From IMG/VR virus record IMGVR_UViG_3300033571_015173, positions 1 to 64,000 of that record: a stretch of DNA of 64,000 nucleotides; one strand, 5' to 3'. The stretch comes from a virus. Made by a program: the position numbers and the translations under genes. Within the stretch, counting starts at the first letter, position 1. Each line of letters begins with the position of its first letter. Below, piece after piece: positions 22,610 to 30,198 of the stretch. The notes beneath the pieces were generated by a model. The model worked only from the letters and a program-made list of their open reading frames with translations. It was not told the origin of the DNA and did no database searches.

Positions 22610-23065
22610 ATGGGTATTCGCTTACATTTCGGTTTGGTTCCAGTCCAAGTCTACAATGCTCTGAACATGACTCCTCAAGAGTTGGAGCTGGCGTTGTTGC
22701 TGGACAAGATGGAGGCTTTGCGTTTTGATCGCAGGGTGAGTGTTTCAGAGGAGTATCAATGCGATCCCACTTTCGTTCTTTATGAAGCAGGTCAGCGAAT
22801 TGAACAAGAAATGACTAGCGTTTCTCGCTATCGCAGACTTGTCGATGGCGAGATTGGAAAAGTGTATCCTGACAAGGAGTGGAAACCAGCCGACTTTGAT
22901 GAGACTATCAAGAAGGAGTATGGTTATACCTCCATAGATCAGGAATTGATTCTGAATATGATCAATAAAGCCTATACAGAGGATTATCTTGACTCTGTGG
23001 AGTGGATTACATTGATCAGTCTCTACAAAGCTAACCCATCATCTGTGAAGATGTATTGGTGTTAG
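22610..23065 (+). CDS. Hypothetical protein, 151 aa
   Basis: Starts after AAAGGAGAATTATC. Helical (MTPQELELALLLDKMEALRF, YTSIDQELILNMINKAYTED) and charged. It resembles DUF1877-type proteins in its opening (MGIRLHFGLVPVQVYNALNM), a comparison I hold loosely. Confidence 0.6.
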   Translation: MGIRLHFGLVPVQVYNALNMTPQELELALLLDKMEALRFDRRVSVSEEYQCDPTFVLYEAGQRIEQEMTSVSRYRRLVDGEIGKVYPDKEWKPADFDETIKKEYGYTSIDQELILNMINKAYTEDYLDSVEWITLISLYKANPSSVKMYWC

Positions 23066-23079
23066 CCTAAGTCGTGCTG

Positions 23080-23127
23080 GCCTGAGGATTATCTGTCACT
23101 TCCGATCCTCGGGCTAGTAACTTCGTT
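23080..23127 (+). promoter_or_regulatory. Two-hairpin element, copy 9
   Basis: GCCTGAGGAT pairs over 10 bp with ATCCTCGGGC; mini-hairpin AAC-TTC-GTT at 23119-23127. Confidence 0.8.
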
Positions 23128-23156
23128 CGATTTCTTATTAGTTCATAAGGAGAGTC

Positions 23157-23624
23157 ATGATTATTAACGGAACTGAAGGTCTGACTCATATTAATATCTA
23201 TTCTCGTTCCCAACTTTCTTTGGGGCGATGGTTGAGCAACTTCGCATACTCTCCGATTGTTACAGAGGATGGCAATTTTAACTCTATTGAAGGGTACTGG
23301 TATTGGCTTGGAGTCCTGGAGGGAACGGAAGGTCGGGACACGCTGAGAAAGCTGCATGGATATTCTGCAAAGGAATTTGGTAGAAAGATCAGATCTGCTA
23401 ATTTATGCATGATTCCTGAAGAGGAATTTAAGCGTAAGGTTTTAGCTGCAATAGATTTGAAGCTGAAGTCTGATCTAAATAACTTGAAGCTTCTTGCAGA
23501 AAGTGAGCTTCCCTTTAGTCATTATTATGAGTATAAAGGCAAGCGGGTAGATGCAGGTTTTGGCTGGCTTGTGGATCACTTTACGCAGAGAAGGACTTTA
23601 CTTAAAGAGAAGTGGCTTAAATAA
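23157..23624 (+). CDS. NADAR-domain (YbiA-like) glycosidase
   Basis: At 155 aa it matches NADAR/YbiA length. The family pattern is present: an opening strand (INIYSRSQLSLGRWLSNFAY), then NSIEGYWYWLG in place of the usual Glu-containing helix, then the ALK-like helix region TLRKLHGYSAKEFGRKI, and the late strand YYEYKGKRVDAGFGWLVD. Family members cleave N-glycosidic bonds in riboflavin intermediates or ADP-ribose derivatives. Next to DUF4326 and SLOG proteins it suggests NAD- or ADP-ribose-related chemistry. Activity is not proven. Confidence 0.75.
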   Translation: MIINGTEGLTHINIYSRSQLSLGRWLSNFAYSPIVTEDGNFNSIEGYWYWLGVLEGTEGRDTLRKLHGYSAKEFGRKIRSANLCMIPEEEFKRKVLAAIDLKLKSDLNNLKLLAESELPFSHYYEYKGKRVDAGFGWLVDHFTQRRTLLKEKWLK

Positions 23625-23631
23625 TTTATTA

Positions 23632-23679
23632 GCCTGAGGATTATCTGTCACTTCCGATCCTCGGGCTAGTAACTTCGTT
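23632..23679 (+). promoter_or_regulatory. Two-hairpin element, copy 10
   Basis: 48 bp identical to copy 9 through the mini-hairpin (23671-23679), 552 bp away; a recent duplication. Confidence 0.8.
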
Positions 23680-23710
23680 TCTAAATCAATCAATTAGAGA
23701 GGAGAAGACA

Positions 23711-23935
23711 ATGACGATCTCAGCGGGATACGGTATTGACATTGTTCCCACCTGGCACACTCACTGGGGGCACTTATGCTCTGAGGAGCGCAATGTGTTG
23801 GACGCTATTCGAGACCTAGAAGAAGCATCGCAGGACTCGGAACAGCTTGCTTGCATCTTTCAGGCTGCATACGATACTCTGCCGCGAATCCTGAAGGATG
23901 CCTATGATGAGGCATTCAATTATCTAGCTCCATAG
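23711..23935 (+). CDS. Small acidic helical protein, 74 aa
   Basis: Starts after GAGGAGAAGACA. Sequence is helical and acidic (RNVLDAIRDLEEASQDSEQL) with an aromatic, His-rich start (IVPTWHTHWGHLC). It lies between the NADAR and DUF4326 genes and may act with them; family unknown. Confidence 0.6.
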   Translation: MTISAGYGIDIVPTWHTHWGHLCSEERNVLDAIRDLEEASQDSEQLACIFQAAYDTLPRILKDAYDEAFNYLAP

Positions 23936-23947
23936 GAGAAGAGCAAC

Positions 23948-24406
23948 ATGATTGCATTCTATCCATTTAATCTGCACAACTCTCTATTGGTCCAAGCTTT
24001 CTCTCGTTCTGTTCGGGCAGATCGGGACACAGCGCTAGGGAATCCGTTTGTAATGACGGAAACCCACAGTAGAGATCAGGTTTGTGCTGGATACGAGAAG
24101 TATTTTCAGCTGATCCTCTCTGGTTCTGAACCGGAGGATGCCGCTTATGAGGTGGCGGAAGAGCAGCAACTTTTGATTGGGAAGTTCTGGAAAAATCCTA
24201 ATCGAAAAGCCTTTGTTAGAGCACTTAATGACATCTTTGAGGCAGCACTGAAAGACTACCAACAAAGAGGAATCCATACAGTGTTTCTTCAATGCTGGTG
24301 TGCTCCCCAGAAATGTCATGTGGACACAATCTGCAGCTATTTCAACACAAAGATCGAAGGGATGCTTGAGAAGATCAAACCCTTCGATTATTCTGACCCG
24401 CGTTGA
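23948..24406 (+). CDS. DUF4326-family protein, 152 aa
   Basis: It shows the DUF4326 pattern: GNPFVM near residue 30, a helical body, and the cysteine motif LQCWCAPQKCHVDTI near residues 117-131. The family often sits beside NADAR and SLOG genes in phage and plasmid genomes. The biochemical role of DUF4326 is not established. Starts after AGGAGAAGAGCAAC. Confidence 0.75.
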   Translation: MIAFYPFNLHNSLLVQAFSRSVRADRDTALGNPFVMTETHSRDQVCAGYEKYFQLILSGSEPEDAAYEVAEEQQLLIGKFWKNPNRKAFVRALNDIFEAALKDYQQRGIHTVFLQCWCAPQKCHVDTICSYFNTKIEGMLEKIKPFDYSDPR

Positions 24407-24438
24407 TTTCGATTTCACCTTATGGAGGGGGGTCAGCA

Positions 24439-24672
24439 ATGGCCCCTAATTTGATTATGAAAATGTATCTTGACAAGTATGCAGATAAGCCAGTGTTAAT
24501 TTTACAGACTGGCTATTATGCAACCTTCTTTTATTTTTGGGGCTGGAACTGTGAATGGCTGGCTCTCAAGTTTGGCAAATCTAAAGTTCATGTAGACAGT
24601 GATTGTATCAACGAGATTACTGAATACAGCTTTGATAGTTGGTGGTTAGGCTCTCATCGTTCTTGGAGATAA
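24439..24672 (+). CDS. Small aromatic protein, 77 aa
   Basis: The start at 24439 is chosen for GGAGGGGGGTCAGCA upstream. It contains a hydrophobic aromatic stretch (YYATFFYFWGWNCEWLALKF), perhaps membrane-associating. Ends 2 nt before the SLOG gene. Confidence 0.55.
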   Translation: MAPNLIMKMYLDKYADKPVLILQTGYYATFFYFWGWNCEWLALKFGKSKVHVDSDCINEITEYSFDSWWLGSHRSWR

Positions 24673-24674
24673 TC

Positions 24675-25157
24675 ATGAAGATAATGGTTACGGGTCCACG
24701 CTCGATTGTTGAGTTGACTCTAGAAGAGCGACTCGCAATTGTTGATAGAATCGCGATTCAGTTTGAAAAGATTAAGCCTAAGTTAATCCATATAGGCATG
24801 GCTGAAGGCTTTGATGAATTCAGTGTCTATGCTGCGGTTAGGCTAGGGCTTCCCTTTATCGCTTGCTTACCATCTCCTGGGTATGGCCAATATTATTGGC
24901 GAGATCATAGCAAAACTGGTTTGGACAGGTTCGCTAGATTTGAGGCCATGTTGGAAAAAGCCAGTGACATTATCGTGGTCTGTAGAGATCACCAAATGGG
25001 TCGAGCGAATTTTCTCCGCAATACCTATATGGTAGAGCGGTCTGAATTAGTGGTGTCTTACCTTGAAAGCTACCCTTCCCCTGGCACAAGACATGCCTTA
25101 AGAGAGGCGCGGAATCATAAGTTAGATATTGTCTTCACTGAGGAGGTTCCATTTTAG
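24675..25157 (+). CDS. SLOG-superfamily (DprA/LOG-like) nucleotide-binding protein, 160 aa
   Basis: MKIMVTGPRSIVE is a Rossmann-like first strand and turn. IHIGMAEGFDEFSVYAA supplies the G-x-A-x-G-x-(D/E) turn typical of SLOG/YspA-type domains, followed by FIACLPSPGYGQYY and a loop (WRDHSKTGLDRF). The superfamily binds or hydrolyses nucleotides or NAD derivatives. Its neighbours NADAR and DUF4326 support a nucleotide-metabolism module. The start follows TTGGAGATAATC. Confidence 0.75.
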   Translation: MKIMVTGPRSIVELTLEERLAIVDRIAIQFEKIKPKLIHIGMAEGFDEFSVYAAVRLGLPFIACLPSPGYGQYYWRDHSKTGLDRFARFEAMLEKASDIIVVCRDHQMGRANFLRNTYMVERSELVVSYLESYPSPGTRHALREARNHKLDIVFTEEVPF

Positions 25158-25159
25158 CT

Positions 25160-25429
25160 ATGGACTTAGCAGAAGTTTTGCAAATTTTGAAGGACTTGGC
25201 TGATAACCTTACTGAGGTTGACGGCTGGGATGATAACGAAGAGAAGGTAAAGTTTGAAGAGATGCTAGAAAACTTCAATCCTTCTCATCGCGAGTTCGTA
25301 CTTCAGTTGAGAGATGACTGCCTGGACGCAAGCCAGATGCAGTGGGCCTTACTTCTCTCGCATGTCGCTCATGTTATGACAGAGCCTGGTTTGTGGGAAG
25401 GCAAAGAAGTTCAACTATCTTGGAATTGA
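25160..25429 (+). CDS. Hypothetical protein, 89 aa
   Basis: Acidic helical protein (LAEVLQILKDLADNLTEVDG, KFEEMLENFNPSHREFVLQL) starting 2 nt after the SLOG stop. The GAGG ribosome binding site lies in the end of the SLOG gene, so the two are coupled. Family unknown. Confidence 0.6.
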   Translation: MDLAEVLQILKDLADNLTEVDGWDDNEEKVKFEEMLENFNPSHREFVLQLRDDCLDASQMQWALLLSHVAHVMTEPGLWEGKEVQLSWN

Positions 25430-25430
25430 C

Positions 25431-26288
25431 ATGAAGGCATTATCTGGATCCGGTGTGAAAATGTTGAGCTTGACTCAGCACCAAGCCAAGAATACTGAGG
25501 ACTGGCAGTTCTTAATGAGTCTTCTTGATCAGAAGCTAATCTCTCAGGCAGAAGCTTCGATGGTGAAAATCAAACACAGGCTGAATGAGTACCCACCTGA
25601 GTACGACTTTGCATTTAGTGCAAACGTACTTATTAACTCATATAGGGTCCAAGCTTACCCTGATCACTTGCATACGATCATTGGCTACGAAGACTACTGG
25701 AAAAGGGTTCAGCATAAAAGTCTGTCGGTAGTAACAAAGGGCTATATCTTGTCAGTTTGTCAAGAAGCTGTCAGGCTGAATCAGCAGGCGAATTCCACTC
25801 AGCGGGTCCTCATGGAAGGGGATTTGACTGCAAAGGATACGACTTTAGTGAAGGCGTACTTAGATGACGTTCTTCCGGGGTTGGATTATCTTACAACTCA
25901 TGTTCCTAAAGGAGTGTTTGCCCGGTTTAATATACACCCCTGTTTGGCATGGTTCTCTGCTGATTATCAAGCGGAGATTGATGGGAAGACCATGCTTCAG
26001 ATTCGGTGGTCGTTGGCTAGCAAACCTATGTCTGGTATTGTTGCCAGAACGTTGGCATACTGGCTTCTTGAAGACTGCAAGCATGAGGAGTGTATTATTG
26101 CCCTACCAAGGCAAGAGCAAACCCTCACCATTGACCCCAAAGACTTTCTTAATGGGAGTATTTCTGTTGCTCGCTCAGATGTTAGAACAATGTCAAGACT
26201 TAAGATGTCAGCCATTCTTGAGTCTAGAAAAACAAAGACGTTGGGAGAACTATCAGACGAGTATCAACAACGATTAAGAGGGTTCTAG
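25431..26288 (+). CDS. Hypothetical protein, 285 aa
   Basis: The largest protein of the accessory island. It is mainly helical, with LTQHQAKNTEDWQFLMSLLD near the N terminus and a mixed C-terminal half (FLNGSISVARSDVRTMSRLK). There is no P loop, no membrane segment and no motif I recognise. Starts 1 nt after the previous stop, hence the same operon. Confidence 0.65.
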   Translation: MKALSGSGVKMLSLTQHQAKNTEDWQFLMSLLDQKLISQAEASMVKIKHRLNEYPPEYDFAFSANVLINSYRVQAYPDHLHTIIGYEDYWKRVQHKSLSVVTKGYILSVCQEAVRLNQQANSTQRVLMEGDLTAKDTTLVKAYLDDVLPGLDYLTTHVPKGVFARFNIHPCLAWFSADYQAEIDGKTMLQIRWSLASKPMSGIVARTLAYWLLEDCKHEECIIALPRQEQTLTIDPKDFLNGSISVARSDVRTMSRLKMSAILESRKTKTLGELSDEYQQRLRGF

Positions 26289-26307
26289 CTGTATGAAGCG
26301 AGGTTAT

Positions 26308-26338
26308 CGAGTCCGATCCAAGGGCTCGTAACTTCGTT
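26308..26338 (+). promoter_or_regulatory. Two-hairpin element, copy 11 (short)
   Basis: CGAGTCC-GATCCAA-GGGCTCG stem-loop, then mini-hairpin AAC-TTC-GTT at 26330-26338. Confidence 0.8.
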
Positions 26339-26372
26339 TCTAGATCAACTTAAGAAAAGACAAGGAGGAAAT

Positions 26373-26663
26373 ATGTACGCAGGACTTAGTGAAGATGAAT
26401 TCGACGAGTACTTGGAAGAGATGTACTGGGACTGCTACACCAGGGTCCAAGAACAGGCTTACGAAAAACTGAAAGCTGTTGCTGTCAATGTTGGCAGTCT
26501 CAAGCCTCTTTCCCCTGGCTTTAGCGTATATGCTCCCTGGAAGGACTTGCAACAACTGAGATTGCTCTCGGAAGCGGTTCGCTCTGGAATCAGGGAGTTC
26601 CGGGAGAGCTATCAGTCGTGCTTGTTACCCGCGTTCGCAGAAGACTGGCCTGAGTATTTTTAG
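26373..26663 (+). CDS. Hypothetical protein, 96 aa
   Basis: Starts after CAAGGAGGAAAT. Acidic, helical N terminus (LSEDEFDEYLEEMYWD) and a helical C-terminal half (LLSEAVRSGIREFRESYQ). No recognised family. Confidence 0.6.
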   Translation: MYAGLSEDEFDEYLEEMYWDCYTRVQEQAYEKLKAVAVNVGSLKPLSPGFSVYAPWKDLQQLRLLSEAVRSGIREFRESYQSCLLPAFAEDWPEYF

Positions 26664-26678
26664 GTTTCTCGTTTGTCT

Positions 26679-26725
26679 GAGCCCAAGGATTCCCCGATCC
26701 CGATCCAAGGGCTCGTAACTTCGTT
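26679..26725 (+). promoter_or_regulatory. Two-hairpin element, copy 12
   Basis: GAGCCCAAGGAT...ATCCAAGGGCTC pairs through GAGCCC/GGGCTC and GGAT/ATCC; mini-hairpin AAC-TTC-GTT at 26717-26725. Confidence 0.8.
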
Positions 26726-26761
26726 TTCTATTAACTCAAGAAGAAATCCCAAGGAGGGAGT

Positions 26762-27211
26762 ATGCAAGCATCATTCTTTGTCTATCAGACTGACAATCAG
26801 AGCCTACTTTCGCTGCGAGTTTATATTCCTGCGAGTGAAGAGGTTCCAGAAGCATGGGTTGAGGCCCAGGAGAACTTAGACTGTCTAAATACTAAATCAT
26901 GGGGCCATCATGGAACAGCCCTGTGGTTCCGCACTAAGTCTAATGATCTTCTTGACCTGGTTCGAGTCTATGTTTCTCACAAGCAAATGTTCCAGCTCCC
27001 TCCCAGTCTGCGGCACAGACAGGAGCATAGACAGTTATTAAAGCAAGCTCTGGCCTACGCTGAAGAAGATCAGAAAAAACTGGCCGCTCAGATTGAGAAA
27101 GATGCAGAACATGGATCCGCTTTCTCTCAGTTGAAAGATACTGCACTTGCCCAGGTTCGGCAAACACTGGAGGAGATCAACCAGTACCGCCAACTGTTTC
27201 GCTTAGTCTGA
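26762..27211 (+). CDS. Hypothetical protein, 149 aa
   Basis: Starts after CCAAGGAGGGAGT. Beta-rich first half (SFFVYQTDNQSLLSLRVYI) with a pattern VPEAWVEAQENL, then a long coiled helix (QALAYAEEDQKKLAAQIEKD). Function unknown. Confidence 0.6.
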   Translation: MQASFFVYQTDNQSLLSLRVYIPASEEVPEAWVEAQENLDCLNTKSWGHHGTALWFRTKSNDLLDLVRVYVSHKQMFQLPPSLRHRQEHRQLLKQALAYAEEDQKKLAAQIEKDAEHGSAFSQLKDTALAQVRQTLEEINQYRQLFRLV

Positions 27212-27218
27212 TATTTTC

Positions 27219-27252
27219 TAGGGGCTCCGATCCAGGGGCTCCTAACTTCGTT
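27219..27252 (+). promoter_or_regulatory. Two-hairpin element, copy 13 (short)
   Basis: TAGGGGCTC pairs over 9 bp (two wobbles) with GGGCTCCTA around CGATCCAG; mini-hairpin AAC-TTC-GTT at 27244-27252. Confidence 0.75.
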
Positions 27253-27286
27253 CTCATATAAACTCAGTCATCTAATTAGGAGCATC

Positions 27287-27601
27287 ATGGTTTTTCAAAA
27301 TCCTTCCTATCATAATTGTGAAGTTGAAGTGACTCTGTATGAGCGTGTTTTTCAATCCGAGTTATTACCTGCTAGCATCGCTGTTAGTCTTGTTATGTGC
27401 GTCGAGCAAGAAAGTCGTTGGGCTACTAATAACGATGATGTGGACTACAACGAAGCCGATGGGCTGGGCGGTGCTAAATACTATTATCTGCGTCAAACTT
27501 TCCAGGTGAGAGTAGGCTCGAAAGTTGTTAAGATCACCGATTGTTATAACACAGCGGTCCAACACTACTTTGCAACCAGTGTCTCGTTTGAAGCTATCTA
27601 A
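27287..27601 (+). CDS. Hypothetical protein, 104 aa
   Basis: Starts after TTAGGAGCATC. Beta-rich (EVEVTLYERVFQSELLPASI, QTFQVRVGSKVVKITD) with acidic Asn-rich centre (NNDDVDYNEADG). Family unknown. Confidence 0.6.
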   Translation: MVFQNPSYHNCEVEVTLYERVFQSELLPASIAVSLVMCVEQESRWATNNDDVDYNEADGLGGAKYYYLRQTFQVRVGSKVVKITDCYNTAVQHYFATSVSFEAI

Positions 27602-27619
27602 GAATGCAAGGAGAATCTA

Positions 27620-28090
27620 ATGTACGAATTTACTTATGATCCTCATTTCATGTTCCAAACACCGTGGAAGTCTAAGTCATCGGACTTAACTGCTTACACG
27701 CCTCATGGGTTGTACTTGATTTGTTTATACCCAGAGTTGCAAGTTCGACATGAAATCATGAAGTTCGAGGATCAACCTAAGAAGTTACTTAAGTACCTGG
27801 ATAGCATCACTTCAACTCGCGAGGTTGGAATTGCTAAGAAGGTGGAGATGATGACGTGGGTACAGGAGTATGCCTTCTCCTACCACAATCCCATCATGCG
27901 GGAAACCTTGCTGGAGTCTCAAGGTCCCATTGTCTACTACACAAGGAGTGATCCTTTCTGGGGAGTGATGGCCACATTCCACAAAGACGGACGCATTACG
28001 TCCAAAGGTGGGGATAACCGACTCGGAATTATCATCCAGAGCATTCGTGATCGTCTTGTTAAGGAGTCTCGTGATGGAACAAACAAATAA
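27620..28090 (+). CDS. Hypothetical protein, 156 aa
   Basis: Starts after GCAAGGAGAATCTA. Mixed alpha/beta and aromatic (HFMFQTPWKSKSSDLTAYTP), Lys-rich helix in the middle. Its 3' end overlaps the next gene by 17 nt and provides that gene's AAGGAG. Family unknown. Confidence 0.6.
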   Translation: MYEFTYDPHFMFQTPWKSKSSDLTAYTPHGLYLICLYPELQVRHEIMKFEDQPKKLLKYLDSITSTREVGIAKKVEMMTWVQEYAFSYHNPIMRETLLESQGPIVYYTRSDPFWGVMATFHKDGRITSKGGDNRLGIIIQSIRDRLVKESRDGTNK

Positions 28091-28376
28091 TAAGTGGATC
28101 TGGCTGTTTCAGTTTGGAGTGGGTCCCCTGTACCATCGGTTTTATGTGGAGGGGGTCAACTCTCATCAGGCTTTGATGACGTTACGAGAGAGGCACCCGG
28201 AATTGAGGCCCTTGAAGTTAAGGTCTGTGCTCCTAGTTGCACAACCTCTAGAGGCTTTTGAGGATGAGCCGATTGATCCTCGTTTCGGTCCCAACGCCGA
28301 AGATACTGGGTTTAGTGTTGGACTAAGCAGGGCAGAAGTATTCACCTATTCGGAGAAAGATTATGAACTTGATTAA
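28074..28376 (+). CDS. Hypothetical protein, 100 aa
   Basis: The start at 28074 has AAGGAGTCTCGTG upstream, inside the previous gene. Beta-rich opening (KWIWLFQFGVGPLYHRFYVE) and acidic end. Its 3' end overlaps the next small membrane gene. Family unknown. Confidence 0.6.
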   Translation: MEQTNNKWIWLFQFGVGPLYHRFYVEGVNSHQALMTLRERHPELRPLKLRSVLLVAQPLEAFEDEPIDPRFGPNAEDTGFSVGLSRAEVFTYSEKDYELD

Positions 28377-28506
28377 GCTTCTATTGGTCTTCTGTGTGAT
28401 TAGTAGTGTGTTGCTGATCATCGGTCTAGCTACCAGGGGAATCGGTTTACTATTTCTTCTGCTGATTTGTTTGGCGTTACTTAAGCTCTTGCCTCAAGAG
28501 GTGTGA
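28363..28506 (+). CDS. Small two-span membrane protein, 47 aa
   Basis: ATG at 28363 lies inside the previous gene with GGAGAAAGATT upstream. The product is nearly all hydrophobic: LIKLLLVFCVISSVLLIIGL, a short TRG turn, then LLFLLLICLALLKLLP. A tiny inner-membrane protein; holin-like by shape only. Confidence 0.6.
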   Translation: MNLIKLLLVFCVISSVLLIIGLATRGIGLLFLLLICLALLKLLPQEV

Positions 28507-28513
28507 TAGAGTT

Positions 28514-28551
28514 TACTCTCGGATCCGATCCGGGGGCTTTTTACTTTCAGT
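28514..28551 (+). promoter_or_regulatory. Two-hairpin element, copy 14
   Basis: GGAT-CCG-ATCC core then GGGGGCT; mini-hairpin ACT-TTC-AGT (28543-28551). Here the third base pair is U-A instead of C-G, a compensatory change. Confidence 0.75.
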
Positions 28552-28592
28552 TCAATCGTAAATAACAACAACAAGCCCAAGGAGGGCACATC

Positions 28593-29366
28593 ATGAATAC
28601 CATCACCATTTCTGGGACCATCGCTAATATCGAGCAAGATGGCAAGAACTTGATTTTTACCCTGCACAATGGATCGCTGGACTATTCCTTCCGTTGTCAA
28701 ATGTACGAGACTCTCTATTCCTCGAACTACGAGGGAGACCCCAGCGAGTTAGAAGGTGCTGGGATTGTTATTTCTGGAGAGCTGATTCCGAAGACTGAAG
28801 GTCAAGTTCGTTTCCACATGATCCGCGTATCTCGCATTCACGCTATCGGAGACGTGGATGACCGTGTGAACATTATCAATGTCATCGGTCGGGTTACTGG
28901 CGGCAAGAAGACTGAGCATGAGCCCGAGGGAGTTGCAGTGTCTGTCCGTCACTTTGACGAGACTCGTGTTGCCAACTTCAATATCGCACTCAACAGTTTT
29001 CTGGACGGTGAGAAACTGGACTGTTACTTCCAGGTTTCCGCCTGGGGTAAAACCTGCGATACGGCTGAACAGTATTTGGTTAAAGGGAAGCAAGTGGGTA
29101 TCACGGGCTCTCTACGAGTTACCAAAGGCAATACCGGAGGTAAGTTCGTCTCTATCAATACTGATCCGGTTGGTGGGTTGTTGTTGTTGGCAGATCCTGC
29201 GGAATCGTCGAATGGCACCTATGGAGATCCGCCTCCTCGCCGTTCTGTGACTCCGACCCGGAAGCCACGGCCTGCAACTCCGGCAGCTCCGGCAGCTCCG
29301 GCAGCTCCGGCAACGGATGAACCCCCGGCACCTCCGACCAACTTTGACGAAGTGCCGTTCGCGTAG
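28593..29366 (+). CDS. ssb: Single-stranded DNA-binding protein (OB fold)
   Basis: The 257-aa protein has an SSB-like OB domain at residues ~95-205 (NIINVIGRVTGG, then VANFNIALNSF, CYFQVSAWGKTCDTAEQYLVKG and KQVGITGSLRV), matching the N-x-V-x-L-x-G-R and W-x-K patterns. An N-terminal ~90-residue domain (TITISGTIANIEQDGKNLIF) may be a second OB fold. The Ala/Pro-rich linker ends in NFDEVPFA, an SSB-type acidic tip that usually recruits replication proteins. It follows element copy 14 and GGAGGGCACATC. Confidence 0.85.
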   Translation: MNTITISGTIANIEQDGKNLIFTLHNGSLDYSFRCQMYETLYSSNYEGDPSELEGAGIVISGELIPKTEGQVRFHMIRVSRIHAIGDVDDRVNIINVIGRVTGGKKTEHEPEGVAVSVRHFDETRVANFNIALNSFLDGEKLDCYFQVSAWGKTCDTAEQYLVKGKQVGITGSLRVTKGNTGGKFVSINTDPVGGLLLLADPAESSNGTYGDPPPRRSVTPTRKPRPATPAAPAAPAAPATDEPPAPPTNFDEVPFA

Positions 29367-29372
29367 TCTAAC

Positions 29373-29413
29373 TGCTAAGGCGTAACATTGGTTGCGTCTT
29401 AGCAATCTTTTTT
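29373..29413 (+). terminator. Intrinsic terminator after ssb
   Basis: TGCTAAGGCGTAAC pairs over 14 bp with GTTGCGTCTTAGCA around loop ATTG, followed by a T-run at 29407-29413. Confidence 0.88.
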
Positions 29414-29504
29414 GTGGTAGCTTGCGTAAGTGGTGCGAACTAGACATTAGAAACCCGTTTGGAGAGGGGTAACTCTCAAAGCAGACCCAGCAAGCTATCA
29501 CAAA
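29411..29504 (+). ncRNA. Multibranched structured RNA upstream of ASCH gene
   Basis: TTTGTGGTAGCTTGC (29411-29425) pairs over 15 bp, one wobble, with GCAAGCTATCACAAA (29490-29504). The ~64-nt interior offers small hairpins CTA-GACAT-TAG, AAAC-CC-GTTT and GAGAG-GGGTAA-CTCTC. It ends 10 nt before the start at 29515, so it may control translation of the ASCH protein or be an independent RNA. No known riboswitch class was recognised. Confidence 0.6.
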
Positions 29505-29514
29505 TCGGAGACTT

Positions 29515-29826
29515 ATGATACCAACCTTAAAGCTCAAGCATCACTTTCTCCCTCTGATTTACAAGGGAGAGAAGACAACAACAATCAGGAAGGGAAGGCT
29601 CGACTTCCTTGAGGAGTGCAAAGAACTTTTATTTGACTGTGGCTATCATGGGACAGCCAAGGTCAAAATCAATTCTTTGATTTATCTTAGAGCTAAATAT
29701 CTAAGAGAAATCGATGCCATCTCCGATGGCTTTTGTTCTCTTGACTCCCTTAAGAAGAATCTTAGAGAGTTCTATCCTGACCTGAAAGAAGATAGCTGGG
29801 TAACTATTGTCTATCTGAGGATTTAA
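29515..29826 (+). CDS. ASCH-domain protein, 103 aa
   Basis: The ASCH pattern is clear: LKLKHHFLPLIYKGEKTTTI followed by RKG at the N terminus, a central strand (TAKVKINSLIYLRAKYL), and SWVTIVYLRI at the end. ASCH domains are PUA-like beta barrels that bind RNA or act as nucleoside-cleaving enzymes. The structured leader directly upstream is a candidate target. Starts after TCGGAGACTT. Confidence 0.8.
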   Translation: MIPTLKLKHHFLPLIYKGEKTTTIRKGRLDFLEECKELLFDCGYHGTAKVKINSLIYLRAKYLREIDAISDGFCSLDSLKKNLREFYPDLKEDSWVTIVYLRI

Positions 29827-29832
29827 TTAAAT

Positions 29833-30198
29833 ATGTCCAATTGGATCGCCTCGGAAATTACCGTTGTAGAAGGTAAGTTAAAGGCCAAAAAGGAAAGAAG
29901 GGAAAAGCAAATTCAATTCCAGCAAGGATTTCTTAAAGTCCCCATTAAGAATACTAAGGTTAAGGGGATCTCTCATATCGAAAGACTAAATGGAGAGGTT
30001 GATAATCTGCACATGAGATGTCAGCTAATCAAGAAAATTTTTGAGATTTATAGTGCGGTGTTCAAAGATGACTCTGCGTTCGAGGAATACTTGACAATTA
30101 AATATGGAAGTTCAATTCTATCGGAGTATACTCTGAGTGAGCTACAAGAAGTGGAGGGCTATTTATGTCCCGTGCCAGTGAATTCCACAGCGATTTGA
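29833..30198 (+). CDS. Lys-rich helical hypothetical protein, 121 aa
   Basis: Basic coiled N terminus (VEGKLKAKKERREKQIQFQQ) followed by helices (MRCQLIKKIFEIYSAVF). It overlaps the next gene by 34 nt. Family unknown; charge suggests nucleic-acid contact. Confidence 0.6.
   Translation: MSNWIASEITVVEGKLKAKKERREKQIQFQQGFLKVPIKNTKVKGISHIERLNGEVDNLHMRCQLIKKIFEIYSAVFKDDSAFEEYLTIKYGSSILSEYTLSELQEVEGYLCPVPVNSTAI

Noticed and set aside
21425-23679. loxP-like arms (ATAACTTCGT) in the intergenic repeats
   Set aside because: The match is to one half of a loxP arm only, never in inverted pairs with an 8-bp spacer. The stem bases covary in other copies (ACC/GGT, ATC/GAT, ACT/AGT), which fits a hairpin rather than a recombinase site.
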